A stretch of DNA of 17,569 nucleotides from Neocallimastix lanati (nom. inval.) (GCA_016946835.1 JACVTC010000087.1:770001-787569), one strand, 5' to 3'. Numbered from the stretch's first letter, positions 1 to 9,660 are shown. Translations and numbers: made by a program. The notes: a model not told the origin generated them from the letters alone.

Positions 1-1684
1 AAATATTTTTTTTTTATAATTAAAAATTAATTTTATTAATTAATATAAATTCTTAATATATTTATATTATTTTAATCTAATATTTTTTATATGACATAAA
101 TTTGTTAATTTAAAGTTAAAGAAAAATAAATAAAAAAATAATTTTATATAAAATTATTAATTCAAATTATTAATAATTTATTATTTTTCTTTTGAAGTAA
201 TGGAAGTAATTATAAAATTATAAAATGAATTGGGTTATTAATATTTTATGCTGTGATTAAAATATTTTTAGGATTTGATTATATTATAGAAAAATTTTTT
301 TTTGAAATTTTTATTGAATATTTTATTGAACAAAGATCACTTTAATAGAAATAGAATAACCTTTTTTTATTTTTAAATTTTATTAAAATATATATATTAT
401 ATTAAAGAATAAATATAATAAGTACTTATTTTAAATTATATTAATGTTAAACTATAATAAAAAAATTTAATATTTGATTAAAAATGATATTTATAGTTAA
501 TGCTATAGTTATAGAAATGAAATGACCCATATCTATTGAATATATTTAGTAGGAATAAAAAATTATAAATTATGCTAAAAAAAAATATATATATATATAT
601 ATTTTATATATTATTGTATCATAATTAAAAATTAATAATTTTTTTTTTCTTATGGTTAATAATAATTGTAACAATTATATTCAAAAAAAAAGGATAAATG
701 ATTTTAGTTAATCATAAGTATTATATCAATTTTCAGGAAAATAAAAAAGATAATTTAATATATTTTTGGTCGATTGCTTTGTTTATATTAATAAAATTAA
801 TATTTATATTAATAATATTATATATATATTATTTTTATATTATTATTATTATTATTTTTGATTATTATATATAATAATTATTATTATTAATTAATTAATT
901 AATTTTTGTAATTTATATATTTTTTATAATGTTTATAATTTAAGTTTTTATAATATTTTACTTTTTTTTTTTTTATTCCTAAAAAAAAATAATTTAATAT
1001 TTATATGTTTATATTTAAAAATTATGATGTTTCATAATTAATTAATAAATTAATTAATTAATTATTAGTCTTTATTAAAATTTATAAAAGAAATATTCAT
1101 ATTATAAAGATTTTTTTTTTTTTTAATGGCTAATTATGTTTCTCTATAAAAAATATAATACTAAATAAAAAAAATTGTAATAATAATAAAAGATAAATTA
1201 AAATAATAATAATAATAATAATAAAAGATAAATTAAAAAAAAATACATAAAACTAATATTTATAATAATTATTAATATATAAAAAATAAAAAATTTATTA
1301 ATAGATTTTTAAATATAGCTATATATATTTTACCATAAAAATAGTAACATCGGTTAAAATACTTTATTGAATAAATTTTTAAAAATTTTTTTTTTTAAAA
1401 AAAAATATATATTTTTGTTTACATTAAATTTTTATATTAAAAAAACATGCCGCTACTAAATTACCCAAAAAGTTTATCAATTTATATACAAATTTTAATA
1501 AAATCTTTAACATATAAATACAAAAAATTTCAACCTTTTTTTTTTTTTTTTTTTTTTTTTTGTTTTATTTTTTTCATTAAACCAATAAAATATTAAAATA
1601 ATTAATTATTTAGTTTTTTATTTTTTACACTTTATATTTCCTAAGTTTAAAAATATATAAAATCTTTTATTTCAAAATTTAAAT

Positions 1685-1715
<31 letters not shown>

Positions 1716-1849
1716 CATTAAAACTATAGATTTAGATTATATTTAGAGATTTTAAATAAAAATTTTAATTATTTTATACATAAACTATCATAAAATAATT
1801 AAAATATTAAAAAATTAAAATATAAAAATATAAAAAACAAACAAAAAAA
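1..1849. other. AT-rich intergenic spacer, no gene seen
   Basis: I see no open frame with protein-like composition, no splice-bounded exon and no RNA gene here. The stretch is almost wholly A and T, with homopolymer runs (T run near 1538-1560, A run near 1686-1708) and ATT/TAA microsatellites near 840-900 and 1200-1225. It presumably includes the promoter and 5' UTR of the gene starting at 1850, but no element can be singled out against this background. Confidence 0.7.
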
Positions 1850-2183
1850 ATGCAAAACAATATAATTATTCAAAAGTAATATATAAAATATAATATTTTT
1901 ATTATTTTTATAAATATTAAAATATTTTTTATAATATAAATATTAATATATTAAATTTTTTTTTGTTCATTTCTACTTTATATAGTACTCTTAAAGCTTA
2001 TTTTGAAAAGCAAAGAAGTTTTAAAGCATTAGTTAAAGATGTTCAACAATCATTACAATCTAAGGAATACAAGTTATATTCATGTACCTTTGATGAATTC
2101 ATAAAATCAAGATGGAATATTTCAAAGTAATTATTTAATTAATAATAAAGAAATAAATATTTAAATAAAATATAATACAAAAA

Positions 2184-2214
<31 letters not shown>

Positions 2215-3251
2215 TTAAATTTAAAATCATTAATATTAATTTTTTTATTACTTTATATAATTTTTCATATTTAATTATGTCACTTTTTTGTCTTTATTCA
2301 TAAATAAAAGAGCTCGTATGTATTTTAATATTTATATACATTAATATATATTAATTATTAAATAGAATTTTAATAAAATATCTTATATTAACTTTCTATT
2401 TCTTTCATACAAATATAATTTAATTCATTTTTTCTTTTTTAACAGAAGCTTATCGTTATTTAATATCAGCTAAAGTTATTGATCAACTTGAAGAATTTAA
2501 TATTTTACCATGTTATGAGAGAATTTGTAGATCCTTATATAACTGTGCTAAAACTCAAAATCAAATGAAACTTTTATGGGGAGCTATTTTACAATCAGCT
2601 GGAAATAGACCAGATTGTATTAATAGTTCTCATGTTACTAAGATGTGGAAGAAACTTTGTAGTGACAAAAAATACAATAAAATTTGTCACTATGAAGATG
2701 AAATTATGAATAAAATTGAAAAATCTTTAAATAAGAATTCCAAAGATGTTAAACGCAAACAATTACATAAAGAAACCAAACAAACAAGTCCAAAAATAGT
2801 TACTCAATTGTCATACTATCCTTCCCCATGCTTAAATGTTCCAGTAATTCCATCCAATGATAGCAGTCAAACTACCACTACCTTAAATAATAATAATAAT
2901 AATAATAATATTATCTATATTGGTAATCCAAATACTTCACAAATTTCTCAATATCCATCACCAACTCAAAATGAATCAATATTTTCATTAAATGAAAGTA
3001 TTTCATACAGTATTCCATCTTCTTCCTCTCCAGCTAGTGTATGTAGCTCTCAATTAAGTAATGAAGCTACTGTTGATCCATTAAATTCAACTTTTATTGC
3101 TGTTCCAACTGTTAATCTTATAGAACGTCCAGTTTTAGAAGTTCAATATTCTCCTCAACCAATAAGTATTCAAGATTCTAAATTATTTTCTAATTATCAA
3201 GAACAAACTCAACCAGTTTTACATAATAATCAAGTATTATATTATTATTAA
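1850..3251 (+). CDS. Spliced host gene, conserved fungal protein of unknown function with N-terminal helix-turn-helix-like core (325 aa)
   Basis: I read four exons: 1850-1875, 1986-2126, 2311-2315 and 2446-3251 (978 nt, 325 codons plus TAA). Introns are 1876-1985 (GTAATA...TATAG), 2127-2310 (GTAATT...AAAG) and 2316-2445 (GTATGT...ACAG). The frame is continuous only with all four exons. The ATG at 1850 follows an A-rich leader and its 9-codon exon joins exon 2 in phase, but so short an exon is the least certain part. Residues about 15-140 form a compact conserved-looking core with a W-N-I-S-K-A-Q-A-Y-R-Y-L segment (residues 52-63) that looks like a DNA-binding helix-turn-helix, followed by an RICRSL and a W-containing helical segment. 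Residues about 150-325 are low-complexity: S/T/P/Q-rich with an Asn run encoded by AAT repeats. From memory the core resembles proteins of early-diverging fungi and, more distantly, a WxxSRxxAYRLI module of bacterial plasmid and phage ParB-like proteins. A nuclear DNA-binding role is inference only. Confidence 0.8.
2311..2315 (+). other. 5-nt micro-exon (AGCTC) of the 1850-3251 gene
   Basis: The five bases AGCTC lie between an acceptor (AAATAAAAG) and a consensus donor (GTATGT). Exon 2 ends two bases into a codon and exon 4 starts with two bases of one, so joining them directly shifts the frame and gives nonsense before the long downstream frame. Adding these five bases makes nine, restores phase and encodes the K-A-Q junction inside the conserved W-N-I-S-K-A-Q-A-Y-R segment. 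Phase, splice sites and protein motif all agree. Confidence 0.8.
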
Positions 3252-3555
3252 TTTTTTTTTTTTTTATTTTTTTAGATTATTTTATAATAAAATTGCTTTC
3301 TGCAATATATAGAATATAATAATTTATTTTTTATTTAATAATTATTAATAAAATAATTATCAAATAAAATTTAATTATTATAATTAGCAAAAATTTATAA
3401 AAATTAATCAGTCTAAAAAAAAAAAAAAAAAAAAAAAAAAAGATATAATCATTGAAATATTTTAATGATAAAATATCTATTAATACTAAAAACAAAATAC
3501 TTAATAATTGAAAAAAAACAAATAATTAAACCCAATATTTAATTATTAAGAATTT

Positions 3556-3857
3556 TAATTATTAATATTATAGAATAACCTAATAATTGAAAAAGAATAT
3601 ATATATATATTGAATAATAAGGATACTAGCCATTTTAATATATATATTATTTATATTTTTTTTTTCAATTACTATATAGAATTAATAATATAATAATTGT
3701 TAAATTATTGAAAATTTTCAATTATTAATATTATAGAATAACCTGATAATTGAAAAAAATATTGAATAGTAATTAAACTAACCATTTAATTATATATATA
3801 TTTTTTCAATTATACTATAGAATTTAGAATTAATAAAATAATAATTGTTAAAAAAAA
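3556..3857. repeat. Degenerate direct repeat, period about 163 bp, with internal inverted arms
   Basis: Two copies start with the same phrase (AATTATTAATATTATAGAA then TAACCT) at 3557 and 3720. Each continues with AATTGAAAAA, a TTGAATA segment, a CCATTT-A-T segment and then TTTTTTCAATTA...TATAGAATT. Inside each copy AATTGAAAAA and TTTTTTCAATT are inverted, so each unit can fold back. A weaker third piece with TATTATAGAAT lies near 3966. This could be a small foldback element or a local duplication. Confidence 0.5.
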
Positions 3858-4884
3858 TTAGAAATAATTAAATAAACTATTTAATTATGGAAATTTTTTT
3901 AACTTTATTATTATTATTATTATGATTGTAATCAATAAAATAATTTGATTATAAATTTTTATAGATATTATAGAATAAATAGCAATATAATTTAATAATA
4001 AAAATATTGTTATAATTTTTACTATAGAATTAAAAATTTGAAAAGTGAATAAGATAATATGTATATATATTAATATTATTAATTATTCAAAAATAATTAT
4101 ATCAATATTGTTATTAATATATATTACATATTATTTGTTTATGGAAACAATTTTAGAAAAAAAAAAAAAAAATTAAAAATTCGTATCTTTTTAGAAAAAT
4201 ACTTAACATATAAAAAAAAACTAAATTTTATTTTATAAAAAATAAAAAATATATATTTTGAACTTGTATTATATAAAAAAATATTTAAATAAATAACTTA
4301 AAATTAAAAAATTTTTTATTTAAAAAACTTTTTTTTTTAAATTATCTCAAAATTTAAAAAAAAAATATTATTTTTTAAACCTACTAATAAAAAAATTTTT
4401 TTTAATAATTAGTAAATAAGATATCTTAAAAAAAAAAAAAAAAAAAAAGGAAAATTATTATTTCAAATTACAATTATAATAAATTTATTTATAATAAAAA
4501 AAATAAAAACTTAATCTCTTAATATTTTCAATCATCATATTTTTAAATAAAAAAAAAAAAAATACAGTTTTAGTTTTATTCAAAATTTATACTAATTAAT
4601 AATGTTTTATTATAATTTCATTTCATTTAAATATTAAAATATTATCAATAAATATTTGTAGATTATTTTCATATTTATATTAATTACAATAATTTTTAAG
4701 ATTATAATAAAATAATTATAAATAAATATTTCATATTAATTTTTTGAAATATATTTTTTAAATTCTTTTTGTATTTAATAATTATAACTAATTATATTTT
4801 TTCAAAACTTTTAATATTATTTTTATTCTATATTTCCATTTAATATCATTATTTAATAATTTCATAATTGTAAATATATATATA

Positions 4885-4920
4885 AAAAAACACAAATTTA
4901 ATAATAAATTTGTGTTTTTT
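4885..4920. repeat. Perfect 16-bp inverted repeat with 4-nt loop
   Basis: Arms 4885-4900 (AAAAAACACAAATTTA) and 4905-4920 are exact reverse complements around ATAA, and pairing continues outward with one bulge into TATATA. The left arm starts A-rich and the right arm ends in T6, so transcripts of either strand would form a stem followed by or preceded by a U-rich tract. No gene ends visibly beside it. Confidence 0.6.
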
Positions 4921-5071
4921 ATATATTGATATGAAATAGAAATAAAAACTCTAATTAATAATAAATTTATGTTAATTAAGAAATGTAGTAAAAGCATAAA
5001 TTTATGTATTAATCTAGTTTTTATTGTATTTATATTAGAAATTAATTTATATATTTTTATTGAGTGTGTGT

Positions 5072-5150
5072 CATTTCGCAAAAATTCATTTCGGAAAAGT
5101 TTCATTTCGCAAAAGTTCATTTCGCAAAATTTTAATAAATAGATAAATAA
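5072..5150 (+). repeat. Left terminal inverted repeat, four CATTTCG units
   Basis: Units start at 5072, 5087, 5103 and 5118. The second has CATTTCGG instead of CATTTCGC, and the GG variant also occurs once at the right end, so the inversion copies unit order as well as sequence. The left end has one unit more than the right. Confidence 0.7.
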
Positions 5151-5179
5151 ATAATAAAAAAATAAAAAAAAAAAAAAGA

Positions 5180-5531
5180 ATTATAAAATATAAAATATAA
5201 AATATAAAATAAAAAATAAAAAATAAAAAAAAAATATAAAAAATATAAAATATAAAATATAAAATATAAAATATAAAAAAAATATAAAATATAAAATATA
5301 AAAATATAAAATAAAAAAAAAAAATATAATGTATAAAATATAAAAATATAAAATAAAAAAAAAAAAATATAAAGTATAAAATATAAAAAAAATATAAAAT
5401 ATAAAATATAAAATAAAAATAAAAAATAAAAAAAAAGAATTATAAAATATAAAATATAAAATATAAAATAAAAAATATAAATAAAAAATATAAAATAAAA
5501 AATAAAAAAAAATAAAAAATATATAAAATAT

Positions 5532-5568
<37 letters not shown>

Positions 5569-5765
5569 AATAAAAAATATAAAATAAAAAATAAGAAAAA
5601 ATATAAAAAATATAAAATAAAAATATATAATATAAAATATAAAATATAAAATATAAAATAAAAAAAAAAAAAATATAAAATATAAAATAAAAATAAAAAA
5701 TAAAAAATATAAAATATAAAATATAAAATATAAAATATAAAATATAAAATATAAAATAAAAAAAT
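5180..5765. repeat. AT-only microsatellite (ATAAAAT / AAAATATA units)
   Basis: About 585 bases composed only of A and T except for two isolated G positions in GAATT and one in TAAG, built from irregular TATAAAA units. The long minus-strand open frames across it, rich in Phe, Ile, Leu and Tyr, are artefacts of a repeat that lacks stop trinucleotides in that phase. Confidence 0.85.
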
Positions 5766-5829
5766 AGATACCACCTAAAATCATCCTAATTTTGTGCTAC
5801 TTTTAACACCCTTTTTTATGATGTCCTCA

Positions 5830-5864
<35 letters not shown>

Positions 5865-6319
5865 GAATTATTTATAAATATTTCTTTTATTAAAAAAATT
5901 TATTAGCAATTTAAGATTTTTAAAATACTGCGCAAGGACTTAAAAGGTGTAAAATGATCAATTAATTATTTAAATATTATTTTTTAATATTTTTTTTAAT
6001 AATTATATTTTAAATTTAACAATTATATTTTAAATTATTATCCTTTACATCTTTTAAATTATTAATACTTATTTTTTTTATATATATAAAATTCTTATAT
6101 TAAAAAATTATAAAACGTTTAAAACATATGATAAAATATTTTATTTTTTTAAAGCGTTAATTCTAATGAATATTTATTATATAATGTATATTTAATATAT
6201 ATATGTCCATATATATATGTATATTTTTTTTAAAAAATTTAATTTTAAAATTTATTTATTATAGTTTTATATATTTATTTTTATTTATTTAGTTTTTTAT
6301 TTAAATTATATATATTATT

Positions 6320-6398
6320 TATTTATTTTATTATTAATTTATTTATTTATTAAAATTTTGCGAAATGAAACTTTTCCGAAATGAAATTTTGCGAAATG
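6320..6398 (-). repeat. Right terminal inverted repeat, three CATTTCG units (reverse complement)
   Basis: Read on the minus strand, the three units are CATTTCGC, CATTTCGG and CATTTCGC, followed by the same TTTTAATAAATA inner sequence as the left end. This inverted pairing across 1.3 kb is the main evidence that 5072-6398 is one mobile unit. Confidence 0.7.
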
Positions 6399-6520
6399 CT
6401 CCTTCCCCATTTTTATTATTTAATTTAAACATTAATTTCTCTGTCCAAGAATAATAAATACTAGATTATAGTAATTCTTGAGATCAAAATATGAAAATAA
6501 ATATTAATTTTAGGAATAAA

Positions 6521-7131
6521 TGTTAGTTTACATTTTAAATAATGATAAGTAAATGTAATTCTTCTAAATAAATAAAATTTAAATAAAATAATTATTATAA
6601 AACATATAAACTATATCTCCCATTTAAAGAACAAACCTTAAAAGAACCGAACCTGAACTTCGTACTTTATCAATATTATGAATTTTCTATAGTAAACTCT
6701 ACTAAGTTAATATTCTTCTTTATTAAACTATATTAAATTATTCTCATATTTTCATATTAAAAAGTTTATTATAATATCATTCTGTATATATATTCCATTT
6801 AGAAAATACACCAATAAAATATGATAATGAAGATTTTCTTTTGTTTTATTTTACTATATTTTAGAACACTATATTATTAATTATATTAATAATGCATACT
6901 TTTTATATATACTTTTACATGGTAATACATATACTAATAAACGATTGAACCATATCTGTATCACATTAACAATCAATCATATATTTATATGATCTAGCCA
7001 TAATACATTAGATACACAAAATACAATACATAAATTATACATATATTTAATCTAATACTTATACATAAAATATATTATTAATAGCTATAATTAATATTAA
7101 ACTTTAATAAATAATTCATAATATTTTAACA
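6521..7131 (-). repeat. 3' LTR of a Ty1/copia element (minus strand)
   Basis: On the minus strand the LTR begins TGTTAAAAT directly after a polypurine tract (AGGGGGAA, + strand 7132-7139). I place its end at TAACA (+ strand TGTTA at 6521) because this gives a TGTTA...TAACA terminal inversion; this end is the uncertain one. A TATA-like TATATAAAAAG (about 6899-6909) lies about 225 bp into the LTR. No second copy of this LTR is in the window. Confidence 0.5.
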
Positions 7132-7139
7132 TTCCCCCT
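7132..7139 (-). promoter_or_regulatory. Copia polypurine tract
   Basis: Minus strand AGGGGGAA immediately upstream of the TGTTAAAAT start of the LTR. This is the plus-strand priming site typical of Ty1/copia elements. Confidence 0.7.
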
Positions 7140-7153
7140 AAAGTTTAATATGG

Positions 7154-7705
7154 TTAAAACTTGGTAAGTATGAATTCTCTGAATTTAGTCATTAATGTAT
7201 TATTGAGGTATTTAGTAAAACCATCAGCTAAGTTCACATTTGTCCTAATATGTTTCAGTCTTATATCACCCTTTATAATTAAGTCCCTAATATGGTGATA
7301 TTTAATGTCAATATGTTTTGATTTAGGGTTTATTGTTTGATTGATACAATTCTGAATAGCAGCTTTATTATCTGTTTTTATTTCTGCATATTTTATGTTC
7401 ATATTAAGTTCTTTAAAAATATTTTTATACCATAAACAATGTTTTGCACATTCATCTATAGCATAATATTCGCTTTCCATAGTAGAAGTTGATACACAAT
7501 TTTGTAGTTTTGAATACCAACTTGTTGGTGCTCCATTCATCATGATTATATACCCTGTTGTTGACTTCCTAGTTTCAGTGTCTCCGCCATAATCTGCGTC
7601 AACATAGATGTCAAATGTATTACTATTTTTAAATTTTAAACCATATCTAGGATGACCTTTTAAATACCTGAAAATTTTTATAACTGTAACAAATCTTAAT
7701 GTTAC
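7154..7705 (-). pseudogene. Ty1/copia pol remnant: end of reverse transcriptase and complete RNase H
   Basis: A continuous minus-strand frame of about 183 codons starts after a TAA at 7706-7708 and ends just before the polypurine tract. It opens with an RYLKG motif, then V-D-A-D (first RNase H Asp), R-K-S-T-T-G-Y, S-T-M-E-S-E-Y (catalytic Glu), K-T-D-N-K-A-A (third Asp), S-K-H-I-D (fourth Asp region) and L-A-D-G-F-T-K, the expected order at the C-terminus of a Ty1/copia polyprotein. All upstream domains (gag, protease, integrase, most of reverse transcriptase) are missing, so this is a 5'-truncated element. The part that remains is free of stops, so truncation, not decay, removed the rest. 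Confidence 0.85.
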
Positions 7706-8157
7706 TTAAGATTGTTATAAGGTTTTTTACACAAAAGGTTCTCGACACTAAAGTAATTCAAAATATGTTTTATTAAAATAAGTTTTTTTTATTAGTAAAA
7801 ATATAAATTATTATTTTATTAATTAATCATTGTAATATTTTAAATTACTTTAAAATTAATTAATAAAAGCACAAGTAAAAATATTTTATTATGAAATTTT
7901 ACACCTATTTATAGTTTTTCAGGAAAATTAATTATTTTAAGTTATCAGTTGTTATTAGTAATTATTAGAAATAAAAGAAAATTAAAGAAAATTAAAGAAA
8001 ACAAGTTTTCTTTCTAGAAAATGAATCTTAGATAAAAAATGATAAAAAATATTAATAAAATAGATTTTTCTAGTTTTATCGGTTCAATTGTTTAACCGAT
8101 AAACACTAGTAATTTCTTTAATATTCTAGTTATAATAAATAAAAAGTTATTAAAATT
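7706..8157. other. Unassigned AT-rich stretch, possibly old LTR sequence
   Basis: No coding exon. On the minus strand there is a good TATA box (CTATAAATAGGTG, + strand about 7904-7916). There is a near-perfect hairpin at 8070-8109, and an end-like ...AAGTAACA adjoins the copia break at 7700. These would suit a solo LTR running from about 8105 to 7700 on the minus strand, but I cannot find a target-site duplication or a second copy. Confidence 0.3.
8070..8109. repeat. Hairpin: CTAGTTTTATCGGTT against AACCGATAAACACTAG
   Basis: 15-bp arms that pair completely except for one extra C in the right arm, around a CAATTGTTT loop. It stands out because the arms contain CGG in otherwise AT-only DNA. 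Confidence 0.6.
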
Positions 8158-8230
8158 TGTAAAGAGTGGGTGTCGAACCCTAAGGGTTCAGCCCGATGGT
8201 TATGGTAACTTACCATTGAACCATATTTAC
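8158..8230 (-). tRNA. tRNA-like unit or tRNA pseudogene with pol III A and B boxes
   Basis: On the minus strand the unit is exactly 73 nt. Seven bases at each end (GTAAATA and TCTTTAC) form an acceptor stem with 6 of 7 pairs, and the discriminator base is A. TGGTTCAATGG fits the A box at position 8 and GGTTCGACACC fits the B box, 44 nt apart as in a normal tRNA gene. A TTTT tract follows soon after. The D, anticodon and T arms do not form properly: the T stem has 3 of 5 pairs and no 5-bp anticodon stem exists. The interior instead contains two perfect palindromes. A decayed tRNA, a tRNA-derived SINE head or an aberrant tRNA are all possible; I cannot assign an anticodon. Confidence 0.4.
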
Positions 8231-8242
8231 TAATTTACTAGT

Positions 8243-8246
8243 TATG
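8243..8246 (+). other. Target-site duplication, left copy (TATG)
   Basis: TATG precedes the 5' LTR and also follows the 3' LTR at 17113-17116. Four bases is within the usual 4-5 for Ty3/gypsy integration, but a 4-bp match alone is weak; the LTR boundaries deduced from comparing the two copies support it. Confidence 0.6.
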
Positions 8247-8497
8247 TGATAAAGAATGAAGTAATAAATTGATTCTTATTAAAAACCTTTTAATATAGTC
8301 AATGTGATTTTTAAAATATTAATAAATTTATGTATTCTTTACATTAATAATTTTACTATATTATTTGATCTGAAAATTTAAGTTTATACATAAAATTTAA
8401 TTTAAATTTATGTTCATTCCTTATAAAGGTAAATTAAATTTATGAGAGTTTAGCAATAACATAGTACTAATTACTTTTAGTATTATTTTTCTAAATA

Positions 8498-8519
8498 AGG
8501 AATAATTCCTGTATATAAA
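8498..8519 (+). promoter_or_regulatory. Predicted LTR core promoter: palindrome plus TATA box
   Basis: AGGAAT-A-ATTCCT (8498-8510), a perfect palindrome, is followed after one G-T step by TATATAAA (8512-8519). The same arrangement is at 16352-16373 in the 3' LTR. A palindrome so close to the TATA box suggests a dimeric factor-binding site; transcription would start a few tens of bases downstream. Confidence 0.5.
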
Positions 8520-9056
8520 CAACTTAAATAACTTTATCAATATTTCTGTCTTTCGAATTAAGAAATAATTGAAATGAAAGAAATAAATAAAATAAAATTT
8601 TCTGTATTTAAAATTGTAAAAGATTTTTCATATATTAATAAATGTATTTTATTTTCTATTATGTCATTCAAATTAATATATAAGATTACATATTAAATTA
8701 GTATCAAAATTAAGTTAAAGTATTCAATTTTATTGTAATACTGCTTCTCTTTTTTTTGTTTAATTCTTATCTATAATGCATCTTTTATATTATAGATTTA
8801 TTTTGGTTAATTTGAATATTAGGAAATAATAAAATTTCTATTTATTACAATAAGGAAATAATCAATAAGATTTAAAAATCTATTGTTTTTCCATCTCTTC
8901 AACTACTTCCAGAGGCTTTGCTACTATTATATCTTCAAAAAGATATAAATTGACTACCTTGGAACCCCTTTTTAGGGGAGAGAAAAAAAAAAAGAAAATA
9001 AAAATAGAAATAATAAAAATAAATAAATAAAAAAAAAATAAATAAAAATAAATAAA

Positions 9057-9182
9057 AATAATAATAAAAATAAAATAAAAATAAAATAAATAAATAAAAA
9101 TAATAATAAAAATAAAATAAAAATAAAATAAATAAATAAAAATAATAATAAAAATAAAATAAAAATTAAAATAAAAATATAA
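9057..9182. repeat. 42-bp A/T minisatellite inside the 5' LTR
   Basis: About three tandem copies of a unit that begins AATAATAATAAAAATAAAAT, with starts near 9057, 9099 and 9141. The 3' LTR has a scrambled version at 16903-17035, so most length difference between the LTRs arises here. Confidence 0.65.
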
Positions 9183-9283
9183 TAAATAAATAAAAATTAT
9201 TGTGAAAGAATAAAATTTTTTTTTTTGTGTTTTAATATTATATAATTTTTTTTTTTGAATTCCTCGAACCATAACATAAAGTT

Positions 9284-9302
9284 TGGTGGAGATATCGGGG
9301 AT
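9284..9302 (+). promoter_or_regulatory. Primer-binding site (TGGTGGAGATATCGGGG)
   Basis: It starts 7 nt after the LTR end and begins with TGG, the complement of tRNA CCA. The reverse complement, AATCCCCGATATCTCCACCA, reads as a plausible tRNA 3' end: T-loop end, CCCGA T-stem, 7-nt acceptor strand, discriminator A, CCA. The primer tRNA would begin GGAGATA. I cannot name its amino acid. Confidence 0.65.
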
Positions 9303-9348
9303 TTCAAAATTAAAAACTAATATTAAAACATACACAATAATTTTATTT

Positions 9349-9399
<51 letters not shown>

Positions 9400-9660
9400 T
9401 TTTTACAATAATATAGAAATATAATATATACATAAATAAATATTAATAATTTAAAGTAGCACCTACGTCCTTACTATATTAGTTGGATAAATAATTTCAT
9501 TCAACAAAGTTGTTATATTTCTGTTTGTGCAAGAGAAACAGTGTGATATAAAACTTTGAAATATTTATTCCTGTCAAGTACTAATTAGTAAGAATAATAA
9601 TTTAATTATATTATACATTTATTCATTAATATAAGAATACTTTTATACAATTTATAACTT

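Larger units (their letters stand above)
3252..5071. other. AT-rich intergenic spacer with simple repeats
   Basis: No coding exon recognised. It holds an A run after the host gene (about 3416-3441), a degenerate tandem repeat at 3556-3857, a perfect-arm hairpin at 4885-4920 and many A/T homopolymers. The minus-strand open frame reaching in from the inverted-repeat element (4788-5120) has no protein-like features. Confidence 0.65.
5072..6398. mobile_element. Non-autonomous element with inverted terminal clusters of a CATTTCG repeat
   Basis: The left end has four 15-16-bp units beginning CATTTCGC or CATTTCGG, followed by AAAA and T-rich spacers. The right end has three such units in reverse complement, ending GCGAAATG at 6398. 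The inverted homology continues inward through TTTTAATAAATA and the TAAA-rich stretch next to it (about 5072-5150 against 6320-6398). The interior has an (ATAAAAT)-type microsatellite at about 5180-5765 and a unique core at 5766-6320 with no transposase. No target-site duplication is evident (left flank GTGTGT, right flank CTCCTT). A MITE-like DNA transposon is the most likely reading; the class is unknown. Confidence 0.6.
8247..9276 (+). repeat. 5' LTR of the Ty3/gypsy element
   Basis: Matches 16102-17112 along its full length. Features shared by both copies: a 13-bp palindrome AGGAATAATTCCT directly before a TATATAAA box, a CCCC-TTTTT-A-GGGG hairpin near 8966-8980, an A/T microsatellite, and a closing GAATTCCTCGAACCATAACA. 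The minus-strand frame over 8880-9335 is an artefact of the microsatellite. Confidence 0.9.

Noticed and set aside
4788-5120. Minus-strand 110-codon frame starting with M-N-F-C-E-M-K
   Set aside because: Its start is the reverse of the CATTTCG terminal repeats and the rest is AT-rich spacer.
5181-5784. Two long overlapping minus-strand open frames, rich in Phe, Ile, Leu and Tyr
   Set aside because: They translate an A/T microsatellite that lacks stops in those phases; no protein-like sequence.
8958-8984. CCCC-TTTTTA-GGGG hairpin as a bacterial-type terminator
   Set aside because: Eukaryotic LTR context; it may influence RNA structure or 3' processing but nothing supports termination.
8880-9335. 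Minus-strand open frame in the 5' LTR, repeated over 16784-17113 in the 3' LTR
   Set aside because: Composed of the LTR minisatellite in reverse; low-complexity and not conserved between the two LTRs.
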